A stretch of DNA of 64,000 bases from Parvimonas sp. oral taxon 393 str. F0440 (GCA_000223315.2 AFUS01000003.1:62001-126000), one strand, 5' to 3'. Shown: positions 9,178 to 19,329, counted from the first letter of the stretch. The notes: generated by a model not told the origin, from the letters alone. Numbers and translations are program-made.

Positions 9178-10158
9178 TTAGTCCTCCTTTGTTTTTTGTC
9201 CATAAACTCTTGAGTACATAAATTTTATTTTAATCCAGTCATTATATTTCAATACCAATCTATAAATGGCTAGGGAGTAGTATTTAATTAATATACTCAT
9301 AGCTATAAAAAGCCCAATCGCAAGCATTATCGGAAATACTATCCACAAAAAACTAAGTGATAGTGTTGATAGTGCCGTTAAAGTGATTGGAGTTAAGAAA
9401 AATGCAAGTCCAACTCCAAATATAGTTATTCCTACAAAGAAAAACCAAATTCCACCTAGAATTATGAAAATTATAGCGAATAATAGAGAAATTAATATAA
9501 GGAAAAACATTCCCTTTGAAAAGAAGAATACTAAAATCAGATTGATAACAGCCATAAAGAAAGCTAAATCAAATCCAATTTCTAAAATATCACTAACTCC
9601 TCTAAAAGCCAAAGCAAAGTAGAATAGTATAATCAAAATATTAACTAAGCTTAAAAATTTTCCTGACTTTGTTTGTACTCCTTTATTTGTCCTAACTAAA
9701 AATGACATTGAAATTATATATATTCCTAGCATTTCTGTAAAACCCACTAAAAATCTTAAGCCCAAAACCATCTCTATAACGGAAAATATGGCAAGGAACA
9801 TAAATGCAAATATTCCATATTTTTCAATTATTTTATCACATTTATTTTCCATTATTTCAATTTCACCACTTGAATACCTGTCTGAAAGTCCTTTTTCAAA
9901 CCATCCGTCAAACTTTTTGCTTATATTTGTAAAAAATCCTTCTTTCTTTAAAACATTTCTCTCTTCAGCTCTAAGATCTTGAACGATTTTTTTGGGAGAA
10001 CCAAGTTCTAAAATTATTTCTTGTTCAGTTTTTCCGTCCAATTTACCATTTAAAAAGTATTCTTCATAATCTCTTAAAATATCCAAGCTCTCCTCTTCTG
10101 AATAAATTTCTAAAAGGTAATCCTTTAAGACATCCAAATATTCTACTTTATTTATCAT
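9178..10158 (-). CDS. DUF1700 (HAAS-domain) membrane protein
   Basis: 326 residues. The first 70 residues form the alpha-helical HAAS/DUF1700 signalling domain (YLDVLKDYLLEIYSEEES, LGSPKKIVQDL). A linker and six to eight hydrophobic segments follow from residue 110. The start at the ATG at 10158 overlaps the padR stop by 11 bases and has GAGAGGTG upstream; a GTG three codons earlier is the alternative. The overlap implies translational coupling with PadR. Family knowledge: these proteins pair with PadR regulators and DUF4097 proteins in envelope modules. Confidence 0.85.
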   Translation of the reverse strand: MINKVEYLDVLKDYLLEIYSEEESLDILRDYEEYFLNGKLDGKTEQEIILELGSPKKIVQDLRAEERNVLKKEGFFTNISKKFDGWFEKGLSDRYSSGEIEIMENKCDKIIEKYGIFAFMFLAIFSVIEMVLGLRFLVGFTEMLGIYIISMSFLVRTNKGVQTKSGKFLSLVNILIILFYFALAFRGVSDILEIGFDLAFFMAVINLILVFFFSKGMFFLILISLLFAIIFIILGGIWFFFVGITIFGVGLAFFLTPITLTALSTLSLSFLWIVFPIMLAIGLFIAMSILIKYYSLAIYRLVLKYNDWIKIKFMYSRVYGQKTKED

Positions 10159-10474
10159 TATTTTCACCTCTCTTCAAAATACTATCCATTCCATTTTTCA
10201 ATTTTTCCCATAATTCCAACTGATTTTTATAATGTTCCATTCCGGAAACTGTAATTCTGTAATACTTTCTTGCAGGTCCCTCATTTGACTCAACAATATA
10301 GGTTTCAAAAAAACCTTCTTTGCTTAGTCGCCTGAGTATTGGATATATAGTTCCTTCACTTACTTCAACAGATTTCGAAATGCTTTGAACAATTTCATAT
10401 CCATACATATCTTTCTCCATTAAAAAGCTCAAGACACAAAGATCCAAAAGTCCTTTTTTTATTTGAGTATCCAT
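10148..10474 (-). CDS. PadR-family transcriptional regulator
   Basis: A 108-residue winged-helix regulator. The characteristic PadR signature is visible: GLLDLCVLSFLMEKDMYGYEI, then SEGTIYPILRRLSKEGF, then GPARKYYRIT in the wing. The start ATG has AAAGGAGGT upstream. It is the first gene of the operon with DUF1700 and DUF4097-like genes, and probably autoregulates from the 10475-10620 upstream region. The effector is unknown. Confidence 0.93.
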   Translation of the reverse strand: MDTQIKKGLLDLCVLSFLMEKDMYGYEIVQSISKSVEVSEGTIYPILRRLSKEGFFETYIVESNEGPARKYYRITVSGMEHYKNQLELWEKLKNGMDSILKRGENNDK

Positions 10475-10962
10475 TTTTACCTCCTTTATTAAATTTTATG
10501 TTAAAATTTTCGACTATCAAATTTTTATAATTTTAGTTTATAAATAGAAAATTTATATTTTCCTATTCCTTATATATATTCTATCACACTACTATATATT
10601 ACACAATACCTTTTATTATATTTTTTACATTTTTTTAATATTTTTTATATTTTTAAAAAAATTTTATGTTTTTTTCGTATTTTATTTAGAGAAACTAAAC
10701 CTTTGTTGATTTTATCAGCAATAAGTGATAGAATTAAATTAATAAAATAATTATATATAGAGATTTTACTTTAATGTTTTGACTTAAAAATTTGAAAATA
10801 CATTTTAATATAATTTCTTTTAAACTTTATTTAAGGTTATTGTAATAAAATGGGTATGTTAATAAAGCATATAAATTTCATTTTATTTATTTTTACAAAA
10901 AAAACTTATCTTAAACGGATAAGTAGTATGAATTAATAAATTTGATTATATAATAATTCTGT
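10475..10962. other. AT-rich divergent intergenic region
   Basis: Nearly 490 bases between the divergent padR operon and the Spx/ArsC-like gene. It must hold both promoters. No gene, RNA or clear repeat was recognised. Confidence 0.5.
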
Positions 10963-10977
10963 ATGGGAGGTGTTATA

Positions 10978-11334
10978 ATGAAACTTTTTTTCGAATATCC
11001 CAATTGTACAACTTGTAAAAGGGCAAAGAAATTCCTAAAAGAAAACGGAATTGAGTTTGAAGAAGTAAGCCTTAAAGATAAAACTCCAACTAAAGCTCAA
11101 ATTAAAGCTGTTCAAGGTCGGATGGGACTAAAAAGACTTTTTAATACAAGCGGTAAGACTTATAGAGATTTGAATTTAAAAGAAAATTTTGAAGATCTTT
11201 CTGCTGATGAAGCTATTAAGTTATTAGTAAAAGATGGTTCTCTTGTAAAAAGACCTGTCTTAATTGACGAAGAAAACAAAATTTTCCTTATAGGTTTTAA
11301 GGAAAATGACTGGAATGTTTTAATTGATAAATAA
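10978..11334 (+). CDS. ArsC/Spx-family thioredoxin-fold protein
   Basis: 118 residues, beginning MKLFFEYPNCTTCKRAKKF. It has the CxxC redox pair (CTTC) near the N-terminus, as in Spx/MgsR and some ArsC-like proteins, and a C-terminal RPVLIDE motif that fits the ArsC fold (arginine plus cis-proline). The GGGAGGTGT box sets the start at 10978 rather than an in-frame ATG five codons earlier. It may be a transcription factor interacting with RNA polymerase or a reductase; the sequence alone does not separate these. pepF follows after 18 bases, so they are probably cotranscribed. Confidence 0.8.
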   Translation: MKLFFEYPNCTTCKRAKKFLKENGIEFEEVSLKDKTPTKAQIKAVQGRMGLKRLFNTSGKTYRDLNLKENFEDLSADEAIKLLVKDGSLVKRPVLIDEENKIFLIGFKENDWNVLIDK

Positions 11335-11352
11335 GATATAAAGGAGGAAGAA

Positions 11353-13088
11353 ATGGAACAACAATATTCATTAGTTGAAATTTATCCTTCATATGATAGC
11401 GATGAATTTCAAAATGATTTCAAAAAATAGATACTTTATTAACTGATTTAGGAAAACTTAATTTAGAAGATAATTTAGAAAGTGTTAAAGCAGTTATAAA
11501 AATTTTGGAAGAAGTTAATACTACAATTTATAGAGTTTTTTCATTTATTGAACTTAATCAAGCTATAAATACAACTGATGAAAAATCAACTTATTATAGC
11601 AATAATTTGAATGCAAAACTTTCAAATTATGCAAAGACTTTTACAAAAGTTGATAAATTCCTTGGTTCAATTACTGTTGATATTACAAAGGATGAATATT
11701 TAAAAGAATATGAATTCTTCTTTAAAAATAAGAAACAAGCTTTAAAACATGTATTACCTGAAGATATTGAAGAAGTTATCGCAAAAATGAAACTTTCAAG
11801 CTCAAACGCTTGGGAATTTATGTTTAATTTCTTGACTTCAAAGGCATCAATCGAATTTAGAGGAGAAGAAAAAACTTTAAGTGAAATTAGAAACTTAGCT
11901 TATTCTTCCGATGCAGAAACAAGAAAAGAAGCATTTTATAGTGAATTGAAACTTTATGATAGCATAAAGGATTCTATCGCTTTTTCATTAAATAATATCA
12001 AACAAGAAGTTAATACAACTTCAAAGATGAGAGGTTTTGAAACTGCACTTGATGAATCTTTAGAAAATGCAAGATTAAAGAGAGAAACTTTAAATGCTCT
12101 TTGGTCAAGTATTGACGATTACCTACCTCATTTTAGAAAATACTTTAAACATAAAGCTAAACTTCTAGGATATGAAGGCGGTTTGAAATTCTATGACCTT
12201 TTTGCAAGTATTGGAGAAAGTGACAGAACTTTCACAGTTGAAGAAGCTCAAGAATTTTTATTAAAGCATTTTGCGACTTTCTCAGATGATATGGTAAAAA
12301 TGGTTAAAGATGCTTTTGAAAACAATTATGTTGACTACTTCCCTAAAAAAGGAAAAGTTGGTGGAGCTTTCTGTAGTAATCTTCCATTTATAAAACAATC
12401 AAGAGTAATGATGAATTTTGACGGAAGTCTTTCTTCTGTTTTAACTCTTGCTCATGAGTTAGGTCATGCATATCATGGACTTCATGTTGAAAATCATCTA
12501 CCTTTAAATTGGGATTATCCAATGCCGGTTGCTGAAACAGCATCAATTTTCAATGAAAACTTAATTATGTCTGCAGCATTAAATGATGCATCTGAAAAAG
12601 AAAAGATTACTTTAATGGAATCTCAAATTTCTGACTGTGCTCAAATAACTGTTGACATCTATTCAAGATTTTTATTTGAAAAAGAAGTTTTTGAAAGAAA
12701 ACTTGACCACTTTATGATGACTGAAGAACTTGAAGAAATTATGAGAAATGCTCAAAAACAAACTTATGGAGATGGACTTGATCCTGAAACTTACCATCCA
12801 TTTATGTGGGCTTGTAAACCTCATTACTATTCAGCAGGTTTCTCATTCTACAATTATCCTTACTCATTTGGTGGACTTTTCTCAAGAGGACTTTATGCAA
12901 TCTATAAAGAAAATCCAAATGGCTTTGTAGAAAAATATCAAGAGCTTTTAAAAGCGACTACAATTAATAATTGTGAAGATGTTGCAAAAGTTATGAATAT
13001 CGATTTAACTAAAAAAGATTTCTGGTTAAAATCATTAGAAAGCATAAAAGAAGAAATAGACGAATTTATAGAATTGACAAGTAAATAG
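11353..13088 (+). CDS. pepF: M3-family oligoendopeptidase F-like peptidase (frameshifted)
   Basis: Zinc peptidase that cleaves imported oligopeptides in the cytoplasm. It has the thimet-type zinc motif HELGHAYHG near residue 375, followed by the distal Glu in VAETASIFNE, and the GDGLDPETYHPFMWACKPHYYS region. The body is in one frame. The true N-terminus MEQQYSLVEIYPSYDS starts at the ATG at 11353 (AAGGAGGAAG) in another frame that ends at TAG. One extra A in the A6 run at 11422-11427 restores a 578-residue protein of normal family length. This fits with the peptide-binding lipoproteins nearby. Confidence 0.9.
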
Positions 13089-13098
13089 TTAAAATATT

Positions 13099-13126
13099 AA
13101 TGGCGATTTTTTAATCGCCATTTTTT
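13099..13126 (+). terminator. Terminator of pepF
   Basis: Perfect stem AATGGCGATT-tttt-AATCGCCATT followed by T6, just after the pepF stop. Confidence 0.92.
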
Positions 13127-13261
13127 GTTTTAAATTTTGTTATATTCAATCATAATATCCTTTTTAAATAAAGTATTGACTTCATTGTTTTATTGTGATA
13201 AGCTATAAATGATAGAAGAGTTTAGTTAAAAAATGTTTTAAATAAATAAAGGAGTTGCTTT

Positions 13262-14527
13262 ATGAAATTTAGAAAATTATTTATTTGTTTATTTTCTTTT
13301 TCCCTTTTTCTAACTTCCTGCTCACCTACACCAAAGGATAAATCCAATGTTGAAAATAAGGAAGAAGTTAAAAACAAAGAAGAAGCTGAAAAGGAAACTG
13401 TAGATAAAATATCTTTTGAAAAAGAGATTAAAAAAGTTGAACTTCCACAAAAAATTTCTGATTTGCGTTTTTTAAATTATAATCCGGAAAATAATAAATT
13501 ATATTTTAATTATACAATTGATAATAATTTAGTTTATGCATCTAAAAATTTAAAAGATGGAACTACCGATATACTTTATGAAATTAAAGGTAAAGAAAAG
13601 GAAAGAATGTTCGGTATTGCAATAGATGGTGTTATTGATGAAAAATTATTCATAGTAAAGGTCAATCACAAAAATATTGAAAATAAAGAGAAAGATATTG
13701 AAGAGACACTTTTTGAATACAATTTTATCGTTGTAGATAAAAACAAAAATATCCAGAAATATTTTAATGAAGATGAAGATTCAATGTCAGGCGATAATCA
13801 AGCATATACAATAAGCCCATCAGTTAGTGTTGATGGTCATAATTTAATTTTAACTTGTGAAAATATGATTAATAATGATATACTAAAAAGCTATCTACTA
13901 AAATTCAATATTGACGATGGACAGTTAACTTTACTTAAAGAAGAAGAATTAAGTATCAAAAATGATAAGTATAATGGTAAGTATATTATGTTTGCCGGTA
14001 GTTTTGAAAACAATCTGTATTACCAAGTGGTAACTTACAATAACGAAGATAGCCTTGCAGAAGGATCTTCAGATATTTTCAAATATATATCTACAGAAGA
14101 ATCTAAAAAAATTTTAGAATTGAATAAGATAAATTCTCCAACAGAAGTAAAAAACAGAAAAGCTGCTTTCGTTTCAGGAGATAATAAGTTATTATTTATA
14201 AGTGAATTTTTAATGGTTGAATCTACTTACAATACCGGTAAAGTTTTCAATTTAGAAACTATGTCAAGTACAGAAATTCCAAATATCGAAAGTCCATATG
14301 ATATTACTGATATCTATAGAATAAAAGATTTATATATATTAAACAACAATAGGAGTATATATGCTTATAATAGCGATGCAAAATTGTTACTTCAAATAAA
14401 TTATCAATACAAAGAAAAAATTATATCTAAAATGGCAGTTACGAACGATATTATTTCTTATTTATTTAGTGATAATTTAGAATCAAAAGAAGCAGAACTT
14501 CATATAATTAAACTTAAACGAAATTAG
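13262..14527 (+). CDS. Hypothetical lipoprotein
   Basis: 421 residues with a lipoprotein signal (lipobox LTSC, Cys at about residue 20), followed by a charged KEE-rich linker (residues 25-55). The long extracytoplasmic body has repeated strand-like segments such as KLYFNYTIDNN and NKLLFISEF. This alternation hints at a beta-propeller-like fold, but I do not recognise the family. The start follows AAAGGAGTTG. It is flanked by the pepF terminator and followed by a small membrane-protein gene. The function is unknown. Confidence 0.75.
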   Translation: MKFRKLFICLFSFSLFLTSCSPTPKDKSNVENKEEVKNKEEAEKETVDKISFEKEIKKVELPQKISDLRFLNYNPENNKLYFNYTIDNNLVYASKNLKDGTTDILYEIKGKEKERMFGIAIDGVIDEKLFIVKVNHKNIENKEKDIEETLFEYNFIVVDKNKNIQKYFNEDEDSMSGDNQAYTISPSVSVDGHNLILTCENMINNDILKSYLLKFNIDDGQLTLLKEEELSIKNDKYNGKYIMFAGSFENNLYYQVVTYNNEDSLAEGSSDIFKYISTEESKKILELNKINSPTEVKNRKAAFVSGDNKLLFISEFLMVESTYNTGKVFNLETMSSTEIPNIESPYDITDIYRIKDLYILNNNRSIYAYNSDAKLLLQINYQYKEKIISKMAVTNDIISYLFSDNLESKEAELHIIKLKRN

Positions 14528-14605
14528 AATTTGATTTTTGTAAAATTTAACTTTGTTACTTTATTATGTTATTATAATTGCAGAGTAATATCAATCGGAG
14601 GGCTT

Positions 14606-14790
14606 ATGAATAAAAAACAATAAAGATACTTCTTTTAATCTGGTTATTATTGATACCGTATATAACAAATATTTTGATGTATATCCCATTTTGTGGACAT
14701 TATTTAGACTTCCCATATACATTTTTAATATATCTTTCAATGTTAATTACGATATTAATTTTATATTATGAAGTATCCAAGAAAAAGTAA
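14606..14790 (+). CDS. Small two-helix membrane protein (frameshifted, hypothetical)
   Basis: An ATG with CGGAGG upstream starts MNKKQ and stops at once. Adding one A to the A6 run at 14612-14617 gives a 61-residue protein with two membrane helices (LLLIWLLLIPYI and FLIYLSMLITILILYY) and a short KKK tail. The ribosome binding site, the hydrophobic pattern and the same A6 defect as in neighbouring genes support it being real. No function is recognised. Confidence 0.5.
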
Positions 14791-14842
14791 AGTATTTTTT
14801 AAAAACGATTAAAATTTATTATATAAAAATATTACTCAATAG

Positions 14843-14877
14843 AAAAAACAAAGGGCATTTCAAACGAAATGCCCTTT
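14843..14877. terminator. Bidirectional terminator
   Basis: Stem AAAGGGCATTTC/GAAATGCCCTTT between the convergent small membrane gene and the ICMT-like gene. A-rich on the left and T/A-rich on the right, so it can serve both strands. Confidence 0.85.
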
Positions 14878-14902
14878 AAATTGCACTGAATATTATATTT
14901 TT

Positions 14903-15439
14903 TTAGTTTTCTCTTAACCCGTTCGGAATTATAATTTCTTTTAGTAATTTTTCCTCTTCTTTTATTCTAACATACATCACAAAAATGTATAGAGGAGAAA
15001 TTACTAAAGCCGTATATAAAGCGTGACAAAGCAATGCAAGCCCTGTCAATTCGGGTAAAATATTTAAAAAATAATTAGGATGTTTTACATTTACAAACAA
15101 CCAGTGATTGACAAACTTATGGTCATTTAAAATCATAAGTTTAACTGTCCAAATATCTTTTAACAATCTTGTAACTGTGTAAAGCATAAAGATTGAAAAG
15201 ATTATCAGAAGCAAACCAATAAAACTGATTTTATCAAATTTTGGTTTTCTAATAATCGCCTCGATAAGACAAAATAAATAAAATAATATATGTAAGATAG
15301 TAATTCTTTTAGAATTTTCTACTCCATATTCTCTCCCGCCGTCTTTTAGTATTTTTTTCTCGTTTTTAATTGAAATCTTGAGAAAAAATAATCTAATTAT
15401 AAAAACAGCTATAACAATAGCATAAATCATATAACTCAT
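14903..15439 (-). CDS. Isoprenylcysteine carboxyl methyltransferase-family membrane protein
   Basis: 178 residues with about five membrane helices. The C-terminal half carries the ICMT/PEMT-type methyltransferase pattern: VKHPNYFLNILPEL (the HPxY motif), then a helix, then VRIKEEEKLL, the RxxxEE motif that binds SAM at the membrane. The start was set at the ATG after a GGGGG box. The family modifies lipids or lipophilic small molecules in bacteria; the substrate here is unknown. It is a lone gene between a terminator and a repeat-filled gap. Confidence 0.83.
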   Translation of the reverse strand: MSYMIYAIVIAVFIIRLFFLKISIKNEKKILKDGGREYGVENSKRITILHILFYLFCLIEAIIRKPKFDKISFIGLLLIIFSIFMLYTVTRLLKDIWTVKLMILNDHKFVNHWLFVNVKHPNYFLNILPELTGLALLCHALYTALVISPLYIFVMYVRIKEEEKLLKEIIIPNGLREN

Positions 15440-15529
15440 ATTACCCCCCAAATAATTGTTATATAATATTCAATGCAATCAAAAACATTTTAACATAAAA
15501 TTAAACTTTTTGCCACCTATGTTATTCGA

Positions 15530-16000
15530 TAGTAATACAATTACTTCGTAAGGTTTACTTTTGTTTATAGGCAAACAAAAGTAAATCTTACATAACTTAT
15601 ATATCATAGATATAAGTTATATTAATCTTGCAATTTTATACACAAATAAAAGAAGTTCTAATCTATACTATTCAAGTTTTTATCTTAAACATATCAACTA
15701 TGAGTAGTAAATTCATTATCATAGAGCTTTATGAGATCTCTCGACTACGCTCGAGATGACGTAAAAAGGAAAATTTTTCGTTTAAGAGCTAAACGTTAAT
15801 TGAAGATAAACTTACGAAATAAATTAAAATTATATAAAAACAAAATAATTAGCATCATAGAGCTATGCAAAGAAATATCAATTAACACGTCATCTCGAGC
15901 GGAATGAATAAAGTAAATGTATCGTAAATACATCCCAGACTGATGACAAAGTATCAACGAGCAATTGTTGACACTTTTTTAACGGAGAAAAAGAGAATAA
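15530..16000. repeat. Modular hairpin repeat cluster 1 (family A)
   Basis: Non-coding. Holds TTTACTTTTGTTT/AAACAAAAGTAAA and AACTTATAT/ATATAAGTT hairpins. These are followed by segments shared with the other family A loci: GAGATCTCTCGACTACGCTC, GAGATGACGT, AGAGCTAAACGTTAA, ATAGAGCTATGCAAAGAAAT, ACACGTCATCTCGA and ATGTATCGTAAATACAT. At least two partial or rearranged elements seem to be present. There is no gene. Confidence 0.7.
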
Positions 16001-16050
16001 GTAATATAATAATTAGACTATAGTCAAATAATTTAATAAAAACATACAAA

Positions 16051-16085
16051 TTAAAAGGTTGAGGATTTTTACTCCCCAACCTTAG
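16051..16085 (-). terminator. Probable terminator of aspA
   Basis: AAGGTTG...CAACCTT imperfect stem with a GG/CC inner pair directly downstream of the aspA stop. The U-tract is weak. Confidence 0.6.
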
Positions 16086-16102
16086 TTACTGAACTTTATT
16101 TT

Positions 16103-17515
16103 TTAGTTTCTTTTTGCAATTCCCGGTGTAGTCATTGAGAATACATCCAAGATATTGTCAATTTCTTCTTCAGTCATAATCTTTTCTGAGATTAAAACTG
16201 CCTTTACAGGTAAATTCTTTTCAATAGCTTTATGAATTACTTCAACTGATTTTTCATATCCGATATGTGGAGCGAAAGCTGTTACGATTCCGTAGCTATT
16301 GTGAACCATATTCTTAGTTCTTTCTGCATTTGCAGTAATTCCTAAAATACAGTTATGAACAAATGTATTTGCCGCTTTACCGATAGTTTCAACTGATTCA
16401 AATAAGTTGTAGAAAATTACCGGTTCAAAAGCGTTAAGTTCAAGTTGTCCCGCTTCTGCCGCCATTGTAACTGCAAAGTCGTTTCCTGCACAGTTAAAAG
16501 CAACTTGTGATACAACTTCAGGAATTACAGGATTTACTTTTCCCGGCATAATTGAACTTCCCGCTTGTCTTGCAGGTAAGTTGATTTCTGCAAAACCACA
16601 AGTTGGACCTGAAGACATAAGTCTTAAGTCATTAGCGATTTTAGACATACTGATTGCACAACTCTTTACAAGACCTGAAACATGAACAAAAACGTCGATA
16701 TTTTGTGTTCCGTCAATTAAGTCTTCAGCTTGTACTAATTCCAAATCTGTAACTTGAGCAAGATTTTTTACAATCTTATCCATATAGCTTACATCGGCAT
16801 TAAGTCCTGTACCAATTGCAGTTGCACCCATATTTACAGTTTTTAAAACTGTACATGCAGTTTTGAATAATTTAATATTTCTGGAAATTCCTGTTGCATA
16901 AGCTCTGAATTCTTGTCCAAGTCTGATAGGAATAGCATCTTGCATTTGAGTTCTACCCATTTTAATAACATCATCAAACTCTTCAGCTTTTACAAGTAAT
17001 GCTTTTTCTAATTCATTTAAACTTTCAATTGTTTCGCCTAAAAGTCTTATAAGAGCGATTTTACCGCTTGTAGGATAAACGTCATTTGTAGATTGTCCCA
17101 TATTTACATCATCATTTGGGTGGATGATTGAATAATCTCCAAGTTTTCCGCCTAAATGTTCAATAGCAATATTTGCAATTACTTCATTTGCATTCATATT
17201 ATGGCTTGTTCCTGCTCCCCCTTGAATTGGGTCAACAATGAATTGATCTAAATATCTTCCCCAGATAATTTCATCACAAGCATAAACTATTGCATCTTTT
17301 TTCTTTTCGCTTAAAACTCCAGCCTCAAAGTTTGTGATAGCACAAGCTTTTTTGATTTCAGCAACTGATTTAATCATTTCAGGATTTGTTTTTCTTCTTG
17401 TAATCTTGAAGTTTTCTGTTGCTCTTTGAGTATGAATTCCATAATAAGCATTTTCCGGAATTAAACTTTCTCCAATACAATCATGTTCAACTCTGTATCC
17501 TTGTTTTGTTTCCAT
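16103..17515 (-). CDS. aspA: Aspartate ammonia-lyase
   Basis: Deaminates L-aspartate to fumarate and ammonium in the cytoplasm. 470 residues, the usual length. The fumarase/aspartase superfamily signature GSSIMPGKVNP, with the catalytic serine loop, is near residue 320. GGAGTSHNMNANEV and GRTQMQDAIPIRLGQEF match aspartase better than fumarase. It lies directly downstream of fumC with a 33-base gap, forming an operon that turns aspartate into fumarate and then malate. This suits an amino-acid fermenter. AspA versus another superfamily member is judged from GRTQMQDA and GTSHNMN. Confidence 0.93.
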   Translation of the reverse strand: METKQGYRVEHDCIGESLIPENAYYGIHTQRATENFKITRRKTNPEMIKSVAEIKKACAITNFEAGVLSEKKKDAIVYACDEIIWGRYLDQFIVDPIQGGAGTSHNMNANEVIANIAIEHLGGKLGDYSIIHPNDDVNMGQSTNDVYPTSGKIALIRLLGETIESLNELEKALLVKAEEFDDVIKMGRTQMQDAIPIRLGQEFRAYATGISRNIKLFKTACTVLKTVNMGATAIGTGLNADVSYMDKIVKNLAQVTDLELVQAEDLIDGTQNIDVFVHVSGLVKSCAISMSKIANDLRLMSSGPTCGFAEINLPARQAGSSIMPGKVNPVIPEVVSQVAFNCAGNDFAVTMAAEAGQLELNAFEPVIFYNLFESVETIGKAANTFVHNCILGITANAERTKNMVHNSYGIVTAFAPHIGYEKSVEVIHKAIEKNLPVKAVLISEKIMTEEEIDNILDVFSMTTPGIAKRN

Positions 17516-17548
17516 AATATTTTTTCTATCTCCTTTATAAAATATAAT

Positions 17549-18913
17549 CTAAACCATTTTTTTAGGGTCAACAATTTGATCAAATTCTGACTCTGTTAAA
17601 TAACCGAAATGCAAAACTGCTTCTTTTAATGTTGTATTTTCCTTAAAGGCATACTTTGCACATTGACTTGCCTTATCATAACCAATATATGGATTAAGTG
17701 AAGTTACAAGCATTAAAGACTCATTCAAATATTTTTCTACAACTTCTCTATTTACTTTTATTCCTCTTACACAGTTTTTAACAAAAGATTCCATAGCATC
17801 TGAAAGTAAATTTACAGATTCTACAAAACTGTATATAATAACCGGCATATAAACATTAAGCTCAAAATTTCCTTGAGATGCGGAAAAACTTATCGTAGTA
17901 TCATTTCCTAAAACTCTTGCACAAACCATTGTCAATGCTTCTATTTGAGTAGGATTTACCTTTCCCGGCATAATTGAACTTCCAGGTTCATTTGCAGGAA
18001 TTTCAATTTCTGAAAAACCGCAACGTGGTCCACAAGCTAAAAATCTTATATCATTTCCAATCTTTAATAAATCCATTGCTAATGCTTTAATTGCTCCGTG
18101 AGAAACGACAACTGCATCTTTCATTGTCAATGAATGGAAGAAATTTTCAGCAGGTTTGAATTCTTTTCCTGTTATCTTTGAAACATATTTTGCAACAATA
18201 TTCTTAAAGTTTTCTTTAGTATTAATACCTGTACCAACTGCAGTTGCTCCAAGTGAAATTTCTAAAAGTCCCTTTCTTGTATATTCAATATATTCCAAAC
18301 ATTTTTCTATAGAATGTCTATAACCGCTGAACTCTTGAGAAATCTTAATAGGCACAGCATCTTGTAAATGTGTTCTACCAATCTTTATAACATCGCTATT
18401 TGCTTCTTCAAAAGCCTTAAAAGCTGAAATCAATGTTTTCATTGACGGAATAAGTTTTCTGTCAATAACATCTAAACAAGCTATATGCAAAGCTGTTGGA
18501 AAAGTATCATTTGAACTTTGAGATTTATTTACATCATCATTTGGGTGAATTAAAGTCTTACCCGCCTTTTGATTTGAAAAATTTGCAATAACCTCATTCA
18601 AATTCATATTTGTTTGTGTACCGCTACCAGTTTGATAAACAACAAGCGGGAAATGTTCATCAAGTTTTCCACTAAAAATTTCCTCAACAGCATTTTCTAT
18701 TGCAGAAAATTTTTCCTTGTTCAAGTCGCCAAGCTCGTAATTAGCCATTGCACAAGCATACTTAACAGTAGCCATTGCTCTTATAACTTCAGGTGGCATC
18801 TTGTAATTTCCAATTTTGAAATTTTCAAAACTTCTCTGTGTAGTTGCACCCCAAAGTTTATCACTTTCTACCTTAATTTCTCCGATAGAGTCTTTATAAA
18901 CCTTATAACTCAT
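17549..18913 (-). CDS. fumC: Class II fumarate hydratase
   Basis: Interconverts fumarate and malate. 454 residues with GSGTQTNMNLNEV, GRTHLQDAVPIKISQEF, and the signature GSSIMPGKVNPTQIEA, ending ...VDPKKMV as FumC proteins do. The start is the ATG at 18913, behind GGAGGG; a TTG one codon earlier is possible. It is the first gene of the fumC-aspA operon. The superfamily is certain, and TQTNMN plus PANEPGSS point to fumarase rather than a second aspartase. Confidence 0.92.
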   Translation of the reverse strand: MSYKVYKDSIGEIKVESDKLWGATTQRSFENFKIGNYKMPPEVIRAMATVKYACAMANYELGDLNKEKFSAIENAVEEIFSGKLDEHFPLVVYQTGSGTQTNMNLNEVIANFSNQKAGKTLIHPNDDVNKSQSSNDTFPTALHIACLDVIDRKLIPSMKTLISAFKAFEEANSDVIKIGRTHLQDAVPIKISQEFSGYRHSIEKCLEYIEYTRKGLLEISLGATAVGTGINTKENFKNIVAKYVSKITGKEFKPAENFFHSLTMKDAVVVSHGAIKALAMDLLKIGNDIRFLACGPRCGFSEIEIPANEPGSSIMPGKVNPTQIEALTMVCARVLGNDTTISFSASQGNFELNVYMPVIIYSFVESVNLLSDAMESFVKNCVRGIKVNREVVEKYLNESLMLVTSLNPYIGYDKASQCAKYAFKENTTLKEAVLHFGYLTESEFDQIVDPKKMV

Positions 18914-18989
18914 CAAGAACCCTCCTATATTTAAACATTTTTTATATTAAAATTCATTAAAAATATAAAATTACTCATCCTATACTATT

Positions 18990-19172
18990 ATATCATAATT
19001 CCTTTTTGATTATTATTTATGGTAATTATGGTGAAATTAATATACTTTTACCATTGGGCATAAAACTATATTAATTATACCATAATTCCTATTTAATAAC
19101 TAATTTAATGTAATTATGGTGAAATTAATATGTTTTTACCACTGGGCGTAAAACCATATTAATTATACCACA
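18990..19172. repeat. AT-rich palindromic repeat, two units (family B)
   Basis: Two tandem units share ATACCATAATTCC / GGTAATTATGGTGAAATTAATAT and a palindromic core TTTTACCAYTGGGCRTAAAA inside ATTAATAT/ATATTAAT arms. Units differ by compensating or neutral changes. It fills the gap upstream of fumC. Related to copies at 3112-3236 and 34617-34690. Confidence 0.65.
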
Positions 19173-19329
19173 ATATTGGATGTTTTGTTAATTTTTTGTT
19201 AGTAAATAATAAAATAACAATTTTTTGTTATAGTTTACAACTGCTTCATATTCATATACTCAAATTAATATACAATTTTTTAAACTTACTTCTTAGTAAA
19301 AAATTAATAACTTTATTATTTCACAATAA

